Assembly: GCF_019219065.1 (NCBI RefSeq) | Contig: NZ_JAHUWK010000009.1 | Location: forward strand, 124,001 to 188,000 | From: Duganella sp. sic0402 | GTDB taxonomy: Bacteria; Pseudomonadota; Gammaproteobacteria; Burkholderiales; Burkholderiaceae_D | Length of the DNA: 64,000 nucleotides | Direction: 5' to 3' | Part shown: positions 45,971 through 54,533 of the stretch, piece by piece | How the letters are laid out: each line of letters begins with the position of its first letter | How positions within the stretch are numbered: the first letter of the stretch is position 1 | Program-made: the position numbers and the translations under genes | Notes under the pieces: generated by a model | What the model saw: the letters and a program-made list of their open reading frames with translations, nothing else | Told to the model about the DNA's origin: nothing | Database searches by the model: none

Positions 45971-46743
45971 GCTTGGACGATCCCGTGTTAGCAATCGCAC
46001 CACAAACCCAGCCGACGACGGCGGGCGGCGGCATGCCGCCGCGCTTCAACTGCTTCGTCACCGGCACCGACACCGAAATCGGCAAGACGCTGGTGTCCTC
46101 CGCCATGCTGCATGCGCTGGTGGAAAACGGCGTGCGCGCCTGCGGCATGAAGCCGGTGGCCGCCGGCGCCGAACTGGGCGACGACGGCAAATGGCATAAC
46201 GACGACTGCGACCAGCTGGCCGCCGCCGGCAATGTCAACCTGCTGCAGTCGATCACCACGCCGTTCCTGCTGAAGGAACCGGCCGCGCCGCATATTGCCG
46301 CCGCGCTGGAAGGCATCATCATTTCGCCGGTGCCGATCCTGGCTGCCTACGTGGAAATCAACGCTGCATCGGATGCGGTGGTGGTGGAGGGCGTGGGTGG
46401 CTTTATCGTGCCGCTGAACGACGAATTCGACACCGCCGATCTGGCCGAGCAGCTGTCGCTGCCGGTGGTGCTGGTGGTAGGCCTGCGGCTGGGCTGCATC
46501 AGCCATGCGCTACTGACGGTGGAAGCGATCCTGTCGCGCGGCCTGAAGCTGGCCGGCTGGGTCGCCAATGAAACCCAGGCCGACATGGCCTTCGCCGATG
46601 AAAACGTGGCGGCGCTGGAACAACGCATACCCGCGCCTTTCCTTGGCCGCGTGCCGCGCCTGGAACAGCCGAGCGCCGCTGCGGCGGCAGAATATATCGA
46701 TTTTACGCAGCTGCCCAACTGGCCGCTGCAAAACGCAATTTGA
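45967..46743 (+). CDS. bioD: Dethiobiotin synthetase
   Basis: 258-residue ATP-dependent carboxylase that closes the ureido ring of dethiobiotin. The P-loop FVTGTDTEIGKTLVSSAML and the catalytic lysine in ACGMKPVAAGAE are clear, as is VVVEGVGGFIVPL. About 28 additional residues precede the P-loop region. Start ATG overlaps the bioF stop (ATGA), showing translational coupling. Confidence 0.95.
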   Translation: MSLDDPVLAIAPQTQPTTAGGGMPPRFNCFVTGTDTEIGKTLVSSAMLHALVENGVRACGMKPVAAGAELGDDGKWHNDDCDQLAAAGNVNLLQSITTPFLLKEPAAPHIAAALEGIIISPVPILAAYVEINAASDAVVVEGVGGFIVPLNDEFDTADLAEQLSLPVVLVVGLRLGCISHALLTVEAILSRGLKLAGWVANETQADMAFADENVAALEQRIPAPFLGRVPRLEQPSAAAAAEYIDFTQLPNWPLQNAI

Positions 46744-46760
46744 ACGAAGAAGGAATCACG

Positions 46761-47810
46761 ATGTCCCAGAACACCCTGCAAGAACCAAAGGTCGTTTCCC
46801 TGCACCGCCCGACGGCTGCGATCACGCTGCCGCCAGCGGCTACCTGGCCGCGCGAAGAAGTGCTGGCATTGTTTGACCTGCCGTTCAATGACCTGCTGTT
46901 CAAGGCGCAGCAAGTCCATCGCGCTAACTTCCCGGACGGCGACGTCGAACTGGCGACGCTGCTGTCGATTAAAACCGGCGGCTGCGAAGAGGACTGCGGC
47001 TACTGCCCGCAGGCCGCGCGCTACGACACCGGCGTCGAAGCCAAGAAAATCCTCGACATCGACACCGTGCTGGACGCGGCCAGGCAAGCCAAGGACAACG
47101 GCGCCACCCGCTTCTGCATGGGCGCTGCATGGCGCAGCCCGAAAGAGCGCGATATGGACAAGGTCGAAGAGATGGTGCGCTCGGTGAAAGCGCTGGGCCT
47201 GGAAACCTGCGCCACGCTGGGCATGCTGGAAGAGCACCAGGCGCAGCGCCTGAAGGACGCCGGCCTGGATTACTACAACCACAATCTGGACACCGCGCCG
47301 GAGTTCTACGACAACGTGATCTCCACCCGCGAATACCAGGACCGCCTGGACACCCTGGGCCATGTACGCGAAGCGGGCCTGAAGGTGTGCTGCGGCGGCA
47401 TCGTCGGCATGGGCGAATCGCGCGAGCAGCGTGCCGGCCTGATCGCGCAGCTGGCCAACCTGAATCCTTACCCGGAATCGGTGCCGATCAACCACCTGGT
47501 GCAGGTGGAAGGCACGCCGCTGTATGGCATCGACCCGCTGGACCCGCTGGAGTTCGTGCGCACCATCGCCATCGCGCGCATCACCATGCCGAAAGCACGC
47601 GTGCGTCTGTCGGCAGGCCGCCGCCAGCTGGGCGAAGCGGTGCAGGCAATGTGCTTCCTGGCCGGCGCCAATTCGATCTTCTACGGCGACAAGCTGCTGA
47701 CCACCGATAACCCGGAAGCCAACGACGACCGTGCGCTGCTGGCGAAACTGGGCCTGAAAACCCGTGGCGCCGTTCTGGAATCGGCACCAAAAGAGAAGTG
47801 CGGCTGCTAA
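46761..47810 (+). CDS. bioB: Biotin synthase (radical SAM)
   Basis: 349-residue radical SAM enzyme that inserts sulfur into dethiobiotin. The CxxxCxxC cluster is in GGCEEDCGYCPQAAR; further family blocks are YYNHNLDTAPEFYDNVISTREYQDRL, CCGGIVGMGESREQRAGL and the C-terminal FLAGANSIFYGDKLLTTDN. ATG 46761 with AAGGA is preferred over an in-frame TTG at 46740. Last biotin gene; a 78-nt gap separates it from liuD. Confidence 0.97.
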   Translation: MSQNTLQEPKVVSLHRPTAAITLPPAATWPREEVLALFDLPFNDLLFKAQQVHRANFPDGDVELATLLSIKTGGCEEDCGYCPQAARYDTGVEAKKILDIDTVLDAARQAKDNGATRFCMGAAWRSPKERDMDKVEEMVRSVKALGLETCATLGMLEEHQAQRLKDAGLDYYNHNLDTAPEFYDNVISTREYQDRLDTLGHVREAGLKVCCGGIVGMGESREQRAGLIAQLANLNPYPESVPINHLVQVEGTPLYGIDPLDPLEFVRTIAIARITMPKARVRLSAGRRQLGEAVQAMCFLAGANSIFYGDKLLTTDNPEANDDRALLAKLGLKTRGAVLESAPKEKCGC

Positions 47811-47888
47811 CCTGACAGCTGCACTTCAAGCATCACCATAAAAAAACTTCCAGCGAATTTACAAAATTAAGCTGCAAAGAGAGAGACG

Positions 47889-49871
47889 ATGTTTACCAAA
47901 ATTCTGATCGCCAATCGTGGTGAAATTGCCTGCCGTGTGGCCGCTACCGCGCGCCGCCTGGGCATTAAAACTGTGGCTGTCTATTCCGAAGCCGACGCCA
48001 ACGCCAAACACGTCGCCGTGTGCGACGAAGCAGTGCTGATCGGTCCTGCCGCCGCCAAGGAAAGCTATCTGCGCGGCGACAAGATCATTGCTGCGGCCAA
48101 GGCCACAGGCGCACAAGCCATCCATCCCGGCTACGGCTTCCTCTCGGAGAATGCCGAGTTTGCCGACGCCTGCGCCGAAGCGGGCCTGGTATTCATTGGC
48201 CCGCCTGCATCCGCAATGCGCGCCATGGGCTCCAAGTCGGCAGCCAAGCAGTTGATGGAAAAGGCCAATGTGCCGCTGGTGCCTGGCTATCACGGTGAGC
48301 AGCAGGATGCGGACTTCCTCAACGGCGAGGCAGACCGCATCGGCTACCCGGTGCTGCTGAAGGCATCCGCCGGCGGCGGCGGCAAGGGCATGCGCGTGGT
48401 GGAGAGCTCGACGCAGTTCAAGGATGCGCTGGCGTCCTGCAAGCGCGAGGCGATCAGTTCTTTTGGCGATGACAAGGTACTGGCGGAGAAATACCTCCAG
48501 CGTCCGCGTCACATTGAAATCCAGGTGTTTGCCGATACGCTGGGCAATTGCATCTATCTGTTTGAGCGCGACTGCTCGGTGCAGCGGCGTCACCAGAAAG
48601 TGCTGGAAGAAGCGCCAGCGCCAGGCATGCCGGCCGAGCGCCGCGCAGCCATGGGCGAGGCCGCAGTGGCCGCCGCGCGCGCTGTCGGCTACGTCGGCGC
48701 CGGCACGGTGGAATTCATCGCCAACCAGGACGGCAGCTTCTACTTCATGGAGATGAACACCCGCCTGCAAGTCGAACATCCAGTGACAGAAATGATTACC
48801 GGGACCGACCTGGTCGAATGGCAGTTGCGCGTTGCCGCAGGCGAGCCGCTGCCGAAGCAGCAGCACCAACTGGCTATTCACGGCCACGCCATCGAAGCAC
48901 GCATCTACGCGGAGAATCCGGAGAAGGGCTTCCTGCCGTCGATCGGCACGCTGCGCCATCTGGGCACGCCTGCCGCCGTCTCGTTCGAGCTGGGCGATGT
49001 GCGCATCGACTCCGGTGTGCGCGAAGGCGATGCCATCTCACCGTTTTATGATCCGATGATCGCCAAGCTGATCGTCCACGGCGCGGACCGCAAGCAGGCG
49101 CTGGTCCGCATGGCGCAGGCGCTGGAGCAGTACCATGTGGTCGGCCTGAACACCAACATCGCCTTCCTCAAGCGGCTGATTGAAGGCCAGGCTTTTGCTG
49201 GCGCCGACCTGGACACCGGCCTGATCGAACGCAATCACGACACCCTGTTCCCTGCTGCACAGCCAGCGCCGGCAACGGCGCTCGCACTGGCCGCCGCCGC
49301 ACTGCTCGGCAGCGAGAACAGTGGCGCGGCTGATCCGTGGGGCCAGACCAGCGGCTGGCGCATGAACCAGTCCTACGCGCGCCATCTGGCGTTCAGCGAT
49401 GAACACGCCAGCTACGACAGCTATGTCAGCTATCGCCGCGAAGGCTGGCTATTCAGTGCCAGCAACGAAGCACCGCAAGCGCTCAGCGTGACGGCGCGCG
49501 ACGGCAGCGCTTACAGCATCCAGCTCGGCGGCCAGTCCGCGCGCGGTACGGTGCTGCGCGATGGCGACGTATTCCACGTCTTCAGCAACGGCGCGCACTA
49601 CCAGCTCACCTGGAGCGATCCGATGGCCCACGCCGGCGAAACCGAAGCCGAAGGCGGCCGCCTGACTGCACCCATGCCGGGCAAGGTCGTCGCCGTCCTC
49701 GCCAGCAAAGGCCAGGAAGTCCGCAAAGGCGAGGCGCTGGTGATCATGGAAGCGATGAAGATGGAGCACACCATCGCTGCGCCGCATGACGGCGTGGTCG
49801 ACGACATCCTGTACGGCGTGGGAGACCAGGTCGCGGATGGCGCGCCACTACTGGCCTTCAAGACGGCGTAA
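47889..49871 (+). CDS. liuD: Methylcrotonyl-CoA carboxylase, biotin-containing (alpha) subunit
   Basis: 660-residue subunit with biotin carboxylase (IANRGEIACRVAATARRLGIKTVAVYSEAD, KASAGGGGKGMRVV, FMEMNTRLQVEHPVTEMITGTDLVEWQ), a BT-like linker and a C-terminal biotinyl domain with the modified lysine in EAMKMEH near residue 625. Pairs with liuB. The biotin genes are directly upstream. The 47811-47888 gap contains no recognised regulatory site. Confidence 0.95.
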   Translation: MFTKILIANRGEIACRVAATARRLGIKTVAVYSEADANAKHVAVCDEAVLIGPAAAKESYLRGDKIIAAAKATGAQAIHPGYGFLSENAEFADACAEAGLVFIGPPASAMRAMGSKSAAKQLMEKANVPLVPGYHGEQQDADFLNGEADRIGYPVLLKASAGGGGKGMRVVESSTQFKDALASCKREAISSFGDDKVLAEKYLQRPRHIEIQVFADTLGNCIYLFERDCSVQRRHQKVLEEAPAPGMPAERRAAMGEAAVAAARAVGYVGAGTVEFIANQDGSFYFMEMNTRLQVEHPVTEMITGTDLVEWQLRVAAGEPLPKQQHQLAIHGHAIEARIYAENPEKGFLPSIGTLRHLGTPAAVSFELGDVRIDSGVREGDAISPFYDPMIAKLIVHGADRKQALVRMAQALEQYHVVGLNTNIAFLKRLIEGQAFAGADLDTGLIERNHDTLFPAAQPAPATALALAAAALLGSENSGAADPWGQTSGWRMNQSYARHLAFSDEHASYDSYVSYRREGWLFSASNEAPQALSVTARDGSAYSIQLGGQSARGTVLRDGDVFHVFSNGAHYQLTWSDPMAHAGETEAEGGRLTAPMPGKVVAVLASKGQEVRKGEALVIMEAMKMEHTIAAPHDGVVDDILYGVGDQVADGAPLLAFKTA

Positions 49872-49882
49872 GGAGAATCACC

Positions 49883-50815
49883 ATGCGCATCCTGTTACAC
49901 CGCGCCGACGGCAAGACCGAGCCGTGGATCAAGGACTTCGCCAAATTCCTGCCGGAAGCCGAGATCGAAATCTGGCATGCCGGCGAGAAGTGCCAGGCTT
50001 GCGACTACGCCGTGGTCTGGTCGCCGCCAGAAGCGATGCTGGCCGAGCTGGCGACCGTCAAAGCCATCTTCGTCACCGGCGCCGGCGTGGACGCGCTGCT
50101 CAAGTTCGGCGACGCGCTACCGCGCGACATCCCCATCGTGCGCCTGGAAGACGCCGGCATGGGCTTGCAGATGGCGGAGTACGTGACTCACTCGGTGCTG
50201 CGCTATTTCCGCCGCTTTGACGAATACGAGGCGCAGGCGCGCGCCGGAAAATGGGCGCCGCTGCCGCAATACCACCGCGAAGATTTCGCGGTCGGTGTAT
50301 TGGGCATGGGCGTGCTGGGCAGCCGTGTGCTGGAAGCGCTGGCGCCGTTCGGCTTCCCGCTGCGCGCCTGGAGCCGTACCGAGAAAAGCGTGTCCGGCGT
50401 GCAGACCTTCCTTGGCGCCGACGGCCTGGACACCTTCCTGCGCGGCAGCCGCGTGCTGGTGTGCATGCTGCCGCTGACGCCGGACACTGGCAACATCATG
50501 GACCGCAGCAATATGTGCAAGCTGCCGCAGGGCGCTTTCATCATCAACGTGGCGCGCGGCGCGCACATCGCCGAGCCGGACCTGGTGGCGCTGATCAAGT
50601 CCGGCCACATCGCCGCCGCCACGCTGGACGTGTTCCGCAACGAACCTTTACCGGCGCAGCATCCGTTCTGGCAGGAGCCGCGCATCACCATTACGCCGCA
50701 CATCTCCGCGCTGACCTTGCGCCGCGAGAGCGTGCAGCAGATTGCCGCCAACATCCGCAAGGCCGAAGCAGGCGTCGCCATCGCCGGCGTGGTCGACCGT
50801 ACACTGGGATATTGA
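49883..50815 (+). CDS. Glyoxylate/hydroxypyruvate reductase A-like D-2-hydroxyacid dehydrogenase
   Basis: 310 residues. The NAD(P) fold has GVLGMGVLGSRVLEALAPFGF, with LPLTPDTGNIMD, INVARGAHIAEPDLVALI and the C-terminal HISALTLRRE where the catalytic His lies; VTGAGVDALLK is at the N-terminal side. This pattern is of the GhrA subgroup. It lies between liuD and liuE, in an operon with no other obvious link to glyoxylate; its part in leucine catabolism is not known. Confidence 0.9.
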   Translation: MRILLHRADGKTEPWIKDFAKFLPEAEIEIWHAGEKCQACDYAVVWSPPEAMLAELATVKAIFVTGAGVDALLKFGDALPRDIPIVRLEDAGMGLQMAEYVTHSVLRYFRRFDEYEAQARAGKWAPLPQYHREDFAVGVLGMGVLGSRVLEALAPFGFPLRAWSRTEKSVSGVQTFLGADGLDTFLRGSRVLVCMLPLTPDTGNIMDRSNMCKLPQGAFIINVARGAHIAEPDLVALIKSGHIAAATLDVFRNEPLPAQHPFWQEPRITITPHISALTLRRESVQQIAANIRKAEAGVAIAGVVDRTLGY

Positions 50816-50816
50816 A

Positions 50817-51728
50817 ATGAGCAGCTTACCGAAACAAGTCAAAATCGTCGAAGTCGGCCCGCGTGACGGCCTGCAGAACGAGAAGGAAAACGTCCCGGCC
50901 GGGATCAAGATCGAACTGGTCAACCGCCTGACTGCTGCAGGCTTCCAGAATATCGAGGCGGCGGCATTCGTCTCGCCCAAGTGGGTGCCGCAGATGGCCA
51001 CCAGCGCCGAGGTGATGGCCGCCATCGCGCGCAAGCCGGGCGTGGTCTACTCGGCGCTGACGCCGAATATGCAGGGCTTTGAGGCGGCGCTGGCTGCGCG
51101 CGCGGATGAGGTGGTGATTTTCGGCTCGGCCTCGGAGGCGTTCTCGCAAAAGAATATCAACTGCTCCATCGCCGAATCGATCGCCCGCTTCGAGGGTGTG
51201 GCCAAGGCAGCCAAGCAGCATGGCATCCGTCTGCGCGGCAGCATCAGCTGCGCCTTTGGCTGTCCCTATCAGGGCGAGGTGCCGCTGGACGCGGTGGCCG
51301 ACGTGGTGGGCCGCATGCGCGACCTGGGTTGCGATGAAATCGACATCGCCGACACCATCGGCGTGGCCACGCCGCGCAAGACGCAGGCGGTGATGGAGCG
51401 CGCCATCAGCGCATTCCGCGTTGACGGCCTGTCGGGACACTTCCACGATACTTACGGCCAGGCGCTGGCCAATATTTATGCCAGTCTGGAACTGGGTATC
51501 GCGATTTATCATTCGTCGGTATCGGGGCTGGGCGGCTGCCCGTATGCGAAAGGTGCGACCGGCAATGTCGCCACCGAGGACGTGCTGTACATGATGCAGG
51601 GGCTGGGCATCGACACCGGCATTGATCTCGATATCGTGGTGGATGCGGGCCAGTTTATTTCGCAGTTCCTCAACCGCAAAGGCGCCAGCCGTGCCGGCAA
51701 CGCCATCGCCGCCAAGCGCGCGGGCTGA
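50817..51728 (+). CDS. liuE: Hydroxymethylglutaryl-CoA lyase
   Basis: 303-residue TIM-barrel lyase; cleaves HMG-CoA to acetyl-CoA and acetoacetate, the last step of leucine breakdown. EVGPRDGLQNEKE, DTIGVATPRK, SGHFHDTYGQALAN and the catalytic cysteine in SVSGLGGCPYAKGATGNVATEDVLYM are all present. Starts one base behind the hydroxyacid dehydrogenase stop. Last gene of the plus-strand block. Confidence 0.96.
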   Translation: MSSLPKQVKIVEVGPRDGLQNEKENVPAGIKIELVNRLTAAGFQNIEAAAFVSPKWVPQMATSAEVMAAIARKPGVVYSALTPNMQGFEAALAARADEVVIFGSASEAFSQKNINCSIAESIARFEGVAKAAKQHGIRLRGSISCAFGCPYQGEVPLDAVADVVGRMRDLGCDEIDIADTIGVATPRKTQAVMERAISAFRVDGLSGHFHDTYGQALANIYASLELGIAIYHSSVSGLGGCPYAKGATGNVATEDVLYMMQGLGIDTGIDLDIVVDAGQFISQFLNRKGASRAGNAIAAKRAG

Positions 51729-52457
51729 TCACATCTGGCGGAACTGGCGTGTGTAGGCGTCGCTGACGGCGAGTTTGTCGGCGCGTCCTTTGATGCGGAT
51801 GTCCATCGCCGTGCCATCGCGCTCGATGCGGTCTATCGCTTCCAGGTTGACAATGGCGCCGCGATGGATTTGCGTGAACTGCGCAGGGTCCAGCTGCTCG
51901 ACCAGACTTTTCAGCGGCAGGCGTATCAGCGCCTCGCCATCCAGCGTCACCACGCGCGTGTACTTGCCGTCCGACTGGAAGAACTGCACATCGCGCACCA
52001 TCACCAGCCGCACCGTATTGCCGGCTGACGCCTTGATCCACTTCAGATGCTGCACCGGCGGTGGCGCCAGCTGCCGCCACACATTCTCCGGCACCGGCGC
52101 CACGCCACGCGTCTTCAGCCGCTTCACGGTTTGCAGCAGCCGCGCCGCCGTCACCGGCTTGACGATATAGTCCAGCGCACCGGCCTCGAAAGCCTGCACC
52201 GCATGCTCGGCATACGCGGTGACAAAAACGATCTGCGTCTGCTCGCCGACATGCCGCGCGACTTCCATGCCGGTCAGACCGGGGATCTGAATGTCAAGGA
52301 AGACCACCTCCGGCTTCAGCGATTCCAGTAGCGAGACAGCTTCGACGCCGTTTTCGGCATGGCCAGCAATCTCCAGTTCCGGCCACAGCGCGGCCAGCTG
52401 GTCGCGCAGTTCCGCCGCCAGCAGCGGCTCGTCTTCGACGATCAATGCGATCGGCAT
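51729..52457 (-). CDS. LytTR-family response regulator
   Basis: 242 residues. Receiver domain: ALIVEDEPLLAAELRDQL, phospho-acceptor in VVFLDIQIPGLTGME, lysine in DYIVKPVTAARL. The C-terminal part is a LytTR DNA-binding domain (VQFFQSDGKYTRVVTLDGEALIRLPLKSLVEQL, FTQIHRGAIVNLEAIDRI). The partner kinase is 2 nt upstream. The stop is directly next to that of the convergent liuE. The target is not identified. Confidence 0.94.
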   Translation of the reverse strand: MPIALIVEDEPLLAAELRDQLAALWPELEIAGHAENGVEAVSLLESLKPEVVFLDIQIPGLTGMEVARHVGEQTQIVFVTAYAEHAVQAFEAGALDYIVKPVTAARLLQTVKRLKTRGVAPVPENVWRQLAPPPVQHLKWIKASAGNTVRLVMVRDVQFFQSDGKYTRVVTLDGEALIRLPLKSLVEQLDPAQFTQIHRGAIVNLEAIDRIERDGTAMDIRIKGRADKLAVSDAYTRQFRQM

Positions 52458-52459
52458 CG

Positions 52460-53743
52460 TTACTCCTTGATGGTGAGCATGGCCTGCACGCCGCCCGTTT
52501 GCGCCGCCGACACCGACAGCGCTGCACGTTCGCCGTACAGCAGCTGCAAGCGCTGGTGGATGTTGGCCAGGCCGAAGCCCTGGCCCATGTGTTCGGTGAG
52601 GCCGGCGCCATCATCGCACACCTGCACGCGCAATTCGCCATTGCGCAGTGTGGCGGTGATGACGATCTCGCCCGGCCGGCTGGCGCGCTCCAGGCCATGC
52701 TTGATGGCGTTTTCCACCAGCGAGATCAGCATGGCCGGCGGAAAGGCGTGGGCAAGCGCCGCCTCTTCAGCCTCGATACGGAAGTGCAGCCGCTGCCCCA
52801 TGCGGATCTGCATGATGGACAAATAATCGCGCACCAGCGCCAGCTCGCGTTGCAGCGTGGACGATACTGAGCGCATGTCGGGCAGGGCGTTTTGCAGGTA
52901 GCCGACCAGGTGGTCGAGCATTTGCTGCGCGGTGTCGGCATCGGTGCGGATCAGGTATTTGAGGTTGGCCAGCGTGTTGAACAAAAAATGCGGCTCGACC
53001 TGCGCCTGCAAGGCCGTCAACCGCGACTGCAAGGCCGCGCGTTCCAGCTCCTGTTCCCGCTTGATGGCCCGCAGCGCGCGGTCGCGCTGTTCAAACTGCG
53101 CCTGCAAATGGCTGGCGATGGTTTGCACCGCAGTCAGCGCCTCACCGCGCTGCACGCAAAAGAAGTTGATGCCGAAGCGGCGGCGGATGCGCACCTCCAC
53201 CGGCCCGCCAGATTCGCCTTCCACCACCACTTCGGTACTGCGGCCCAGCCACAGCGGCCGCCACGGCCCCAGCACGATCTTGCCGGTGAATGGCGAATGC
53301 CGGAACACCGCCGGCCCGCCATAACCGAGCGCCTGCCCGACCGCCAGCCCGGACAGCGTTTCGGCACAGACGTTGTAGGTGGTCAGTGGATCGAGCGGCG
53401 ACAGCAGCACCCGGCGCGGGCGTGAGCTCAGCATCTCGGCACTGAGCGGCGTGCCGGCGTCGGTCAACTCCATCAGGCGGCGGCGCACGCTGCTGACCAC
53501 CACCGCCGTGGGTATCAGCGCAAACCAGAGGATGTTGAACGCCACCGTCGCGCCCAGGTTGGGGTGCATGCCGATAAATAATCCAATCGAGGACTGCATC
53601 GACAGCAGCACCACGATAAAGCAGAGGATCAGGATCGCCATGCCCGACCACAGGCGCAGCAGCGATTGCCCGGCGTAGCGCCACATCAGCCGCCGGTCGT
53701 GCTCGACCGGCGCGGACTTGCGGTAGAAAGGTGTCGTATTCAT
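52460..53743 (-). CDS. LytS/YehU-type sensor histidine kinase
   Basis: 427 residues. Two membrane helices lie around 30-55 and 65-85, followed by a cytoplasmic linker, a coiled coil (about 215-245) and a His_kinase domain with the phospho-site in QVEPHFLFNTLANLKYLI. The ATP-binding part has MLISLVENAIKHGLE and CDDGAGL. ATG 53743 is chosen (MNTTPFYRK); ATG 53752 is an alternative. Forms an operon with the LytTR regulator. Confidence 0.9.
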   Translation of the reverse strand: MNTTPFYRKSAPVEHDRRLMWRYAGQSLLRLWSGMAILILCFIVVLLSMQSSIGLFIGMHPNLGATVAFNILWFALIPTAVVVSSVRRRLMELTDAGTPLSAEMLSSRPRRVLLSPLDPLTTYNVCAETLSGLAVGQALGYGGPAVFRHSPFTGKIVLGPWRPLWLGRSTEVVVEGESGGPVEVRIRRRFGINFFCVQRGEALTAVQTIASHLQAQFEQRDRALRAIKREQELERAALQSRLTALQAQVEPHFLFNTLANLKYLIRTDADTAQQMLDHLVGYLQNALPDMRSVSSTLQRELALVRDYLSIMQIRMGQRLHFRIEAEEAALAHAFPPAMLISLVENAIKHGLERASRPGEIVITATLRNGELRVQVCDDGAGLTEHMGQGFGLANIHQRLQLLYGERAALSVSAAQTGGVQAMLTIKE

Positions 53744-53817
53744 AACAGCCATTCTAACGGCAGCGCAGCGCGGCAACGGCGTGTGCGACGAAAGGGGCGA
53801 AATCGGGAGCGAAAAGG

Positions 53818-53856
53818 AAAAAACCCTGTTTGACGTTGCCATCAAACAGGGTTTTT
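53818..53856 (-). terminator. Terminator behind tRNA-Pro
   Basis: Perfect long stem AAACCCTGTTTGA/TCAAACAGGGTTT with a short loop and flanking A and T runs, directly downstream of the tRNA on the minus strand. Because of the symmetrical flanks it could work in both directions. Confidence 0.88.
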
Positions 53857-53862
53857 AGATTT

Positions 53863-53939
53863 TGGTCGGAGTACAAGGATTCGAACCTTGGACCCCCTGG
53901 TCCCAAACCAGGTGCGCTACCGGGCTGCGCTACACTCCG
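53863..53939 (-). tRNA. tRNA-Pro (UGG)
   Basis: 77-nt tRNA with encoded CCA. On the minus strand the acceptor CGGAGTG pairs with TACTCCG, the anticodon loop reads TTTGGGA (anticodon TGG) and the T-arm contains GGTTCGAATCC. Preceded by a good promoter and followed by a terminator. Confidence 0.98.
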
Positions 53940-53949
53940 AAGAAGCAAG

Positions 53950-53978
53950 ATAATACAGGCTGGCCAGGAAACCGTCAA
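53950..53978 (-). promoter_or_regulatory. tRNA-Pro promoter
   Basis: On the minus strand TTGACG (53978-53973), 17-nt spacer, TATTAT (53955-53950), with the tRNA 5' end 11 nt behind the -10. Confidence 0.85.
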
Positions 53979-54013
53979 GTGCCTCCTACACTTCGATGCT
54001 AATATCTTCATTC

Positions 54014-54530
54014 ATGAACGCCACGATTTCATTCGATGCGCCCGTCCAGCGCCAGCGGCCAGGTGTGCTTGCCGGGATTGCCATCTCGCTGGCGCTGCAC
54101 GCGCTGCTGCTGTTTGGCTATCGGCTGTCCAGCCCGCCCGAGGCCGTGCCCGCAAGCGCCCAAGCCGGCAGCGATGGCAGCAGCGCCTCAGCCTGGCGTC
54201 GAGCCGGTGCGGGAGCCGCCAGCCGAAATGCAGCCCATCACCGCGCCGCGCGAGCAAGATCCGCTGTACGCCGGCCAGCAGCCGAAAACTTTCGATATCG
54301 AGGCCGCCAAAAAAGCCGCCCGCAAAGTCACCAGGGAAAAAGATCCCGCCAAGGCCGGCACGCTGACCGCCCAGCTGGAGGAACATCCGCTGTATCCGGA
54401 ACAGTCCACCAATGAACTGGCGCAGAAGCTGGAAGGCGCCCGGCGCCCCAGTTGCCTGAAGGGCCGCGGCGGCCTGTTCGCACCGCTGATCTGGCTGATC
54501 GACAAAAAAGACAGCGGCTGCAAGTTCTGA
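54014..54530 (+). pseudogene. TonB-like/envelope hypothetical gene broken by a frameshift
   Basis: The N-terminal part (MNATISFDAPVQRQRPGVLA, then a membrane helix AIALSLALHALLLFGYRL-like and a Pro/Ala linker) is read in one frame from ATG 54014. The C-terminal part (QPGVEPVREPPAEM, DPLYAGQQPKTFDIEAAKK, ending LIDKKDSGCKF) is read in the next frame. The change falls between about 54165 and 54200, and requires one base more or two fewer. The short cytoplasmic tail, single helix and Pro-rich linker resemble TonB-type proteins. Either a true frameshift or an assembly error. The second reading frame alone has no sensible N-terminus. Confidence 0.7.
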
Positions 54531-54533
54531 ATA

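Noticed and set aside
54014..54530. Programmed ribosomal frameshift
   Set aside because: No slippery heptamer or stimulatory structure is evident, and neither frame alone gives a sensible product; mutation or sequence error is simpler.
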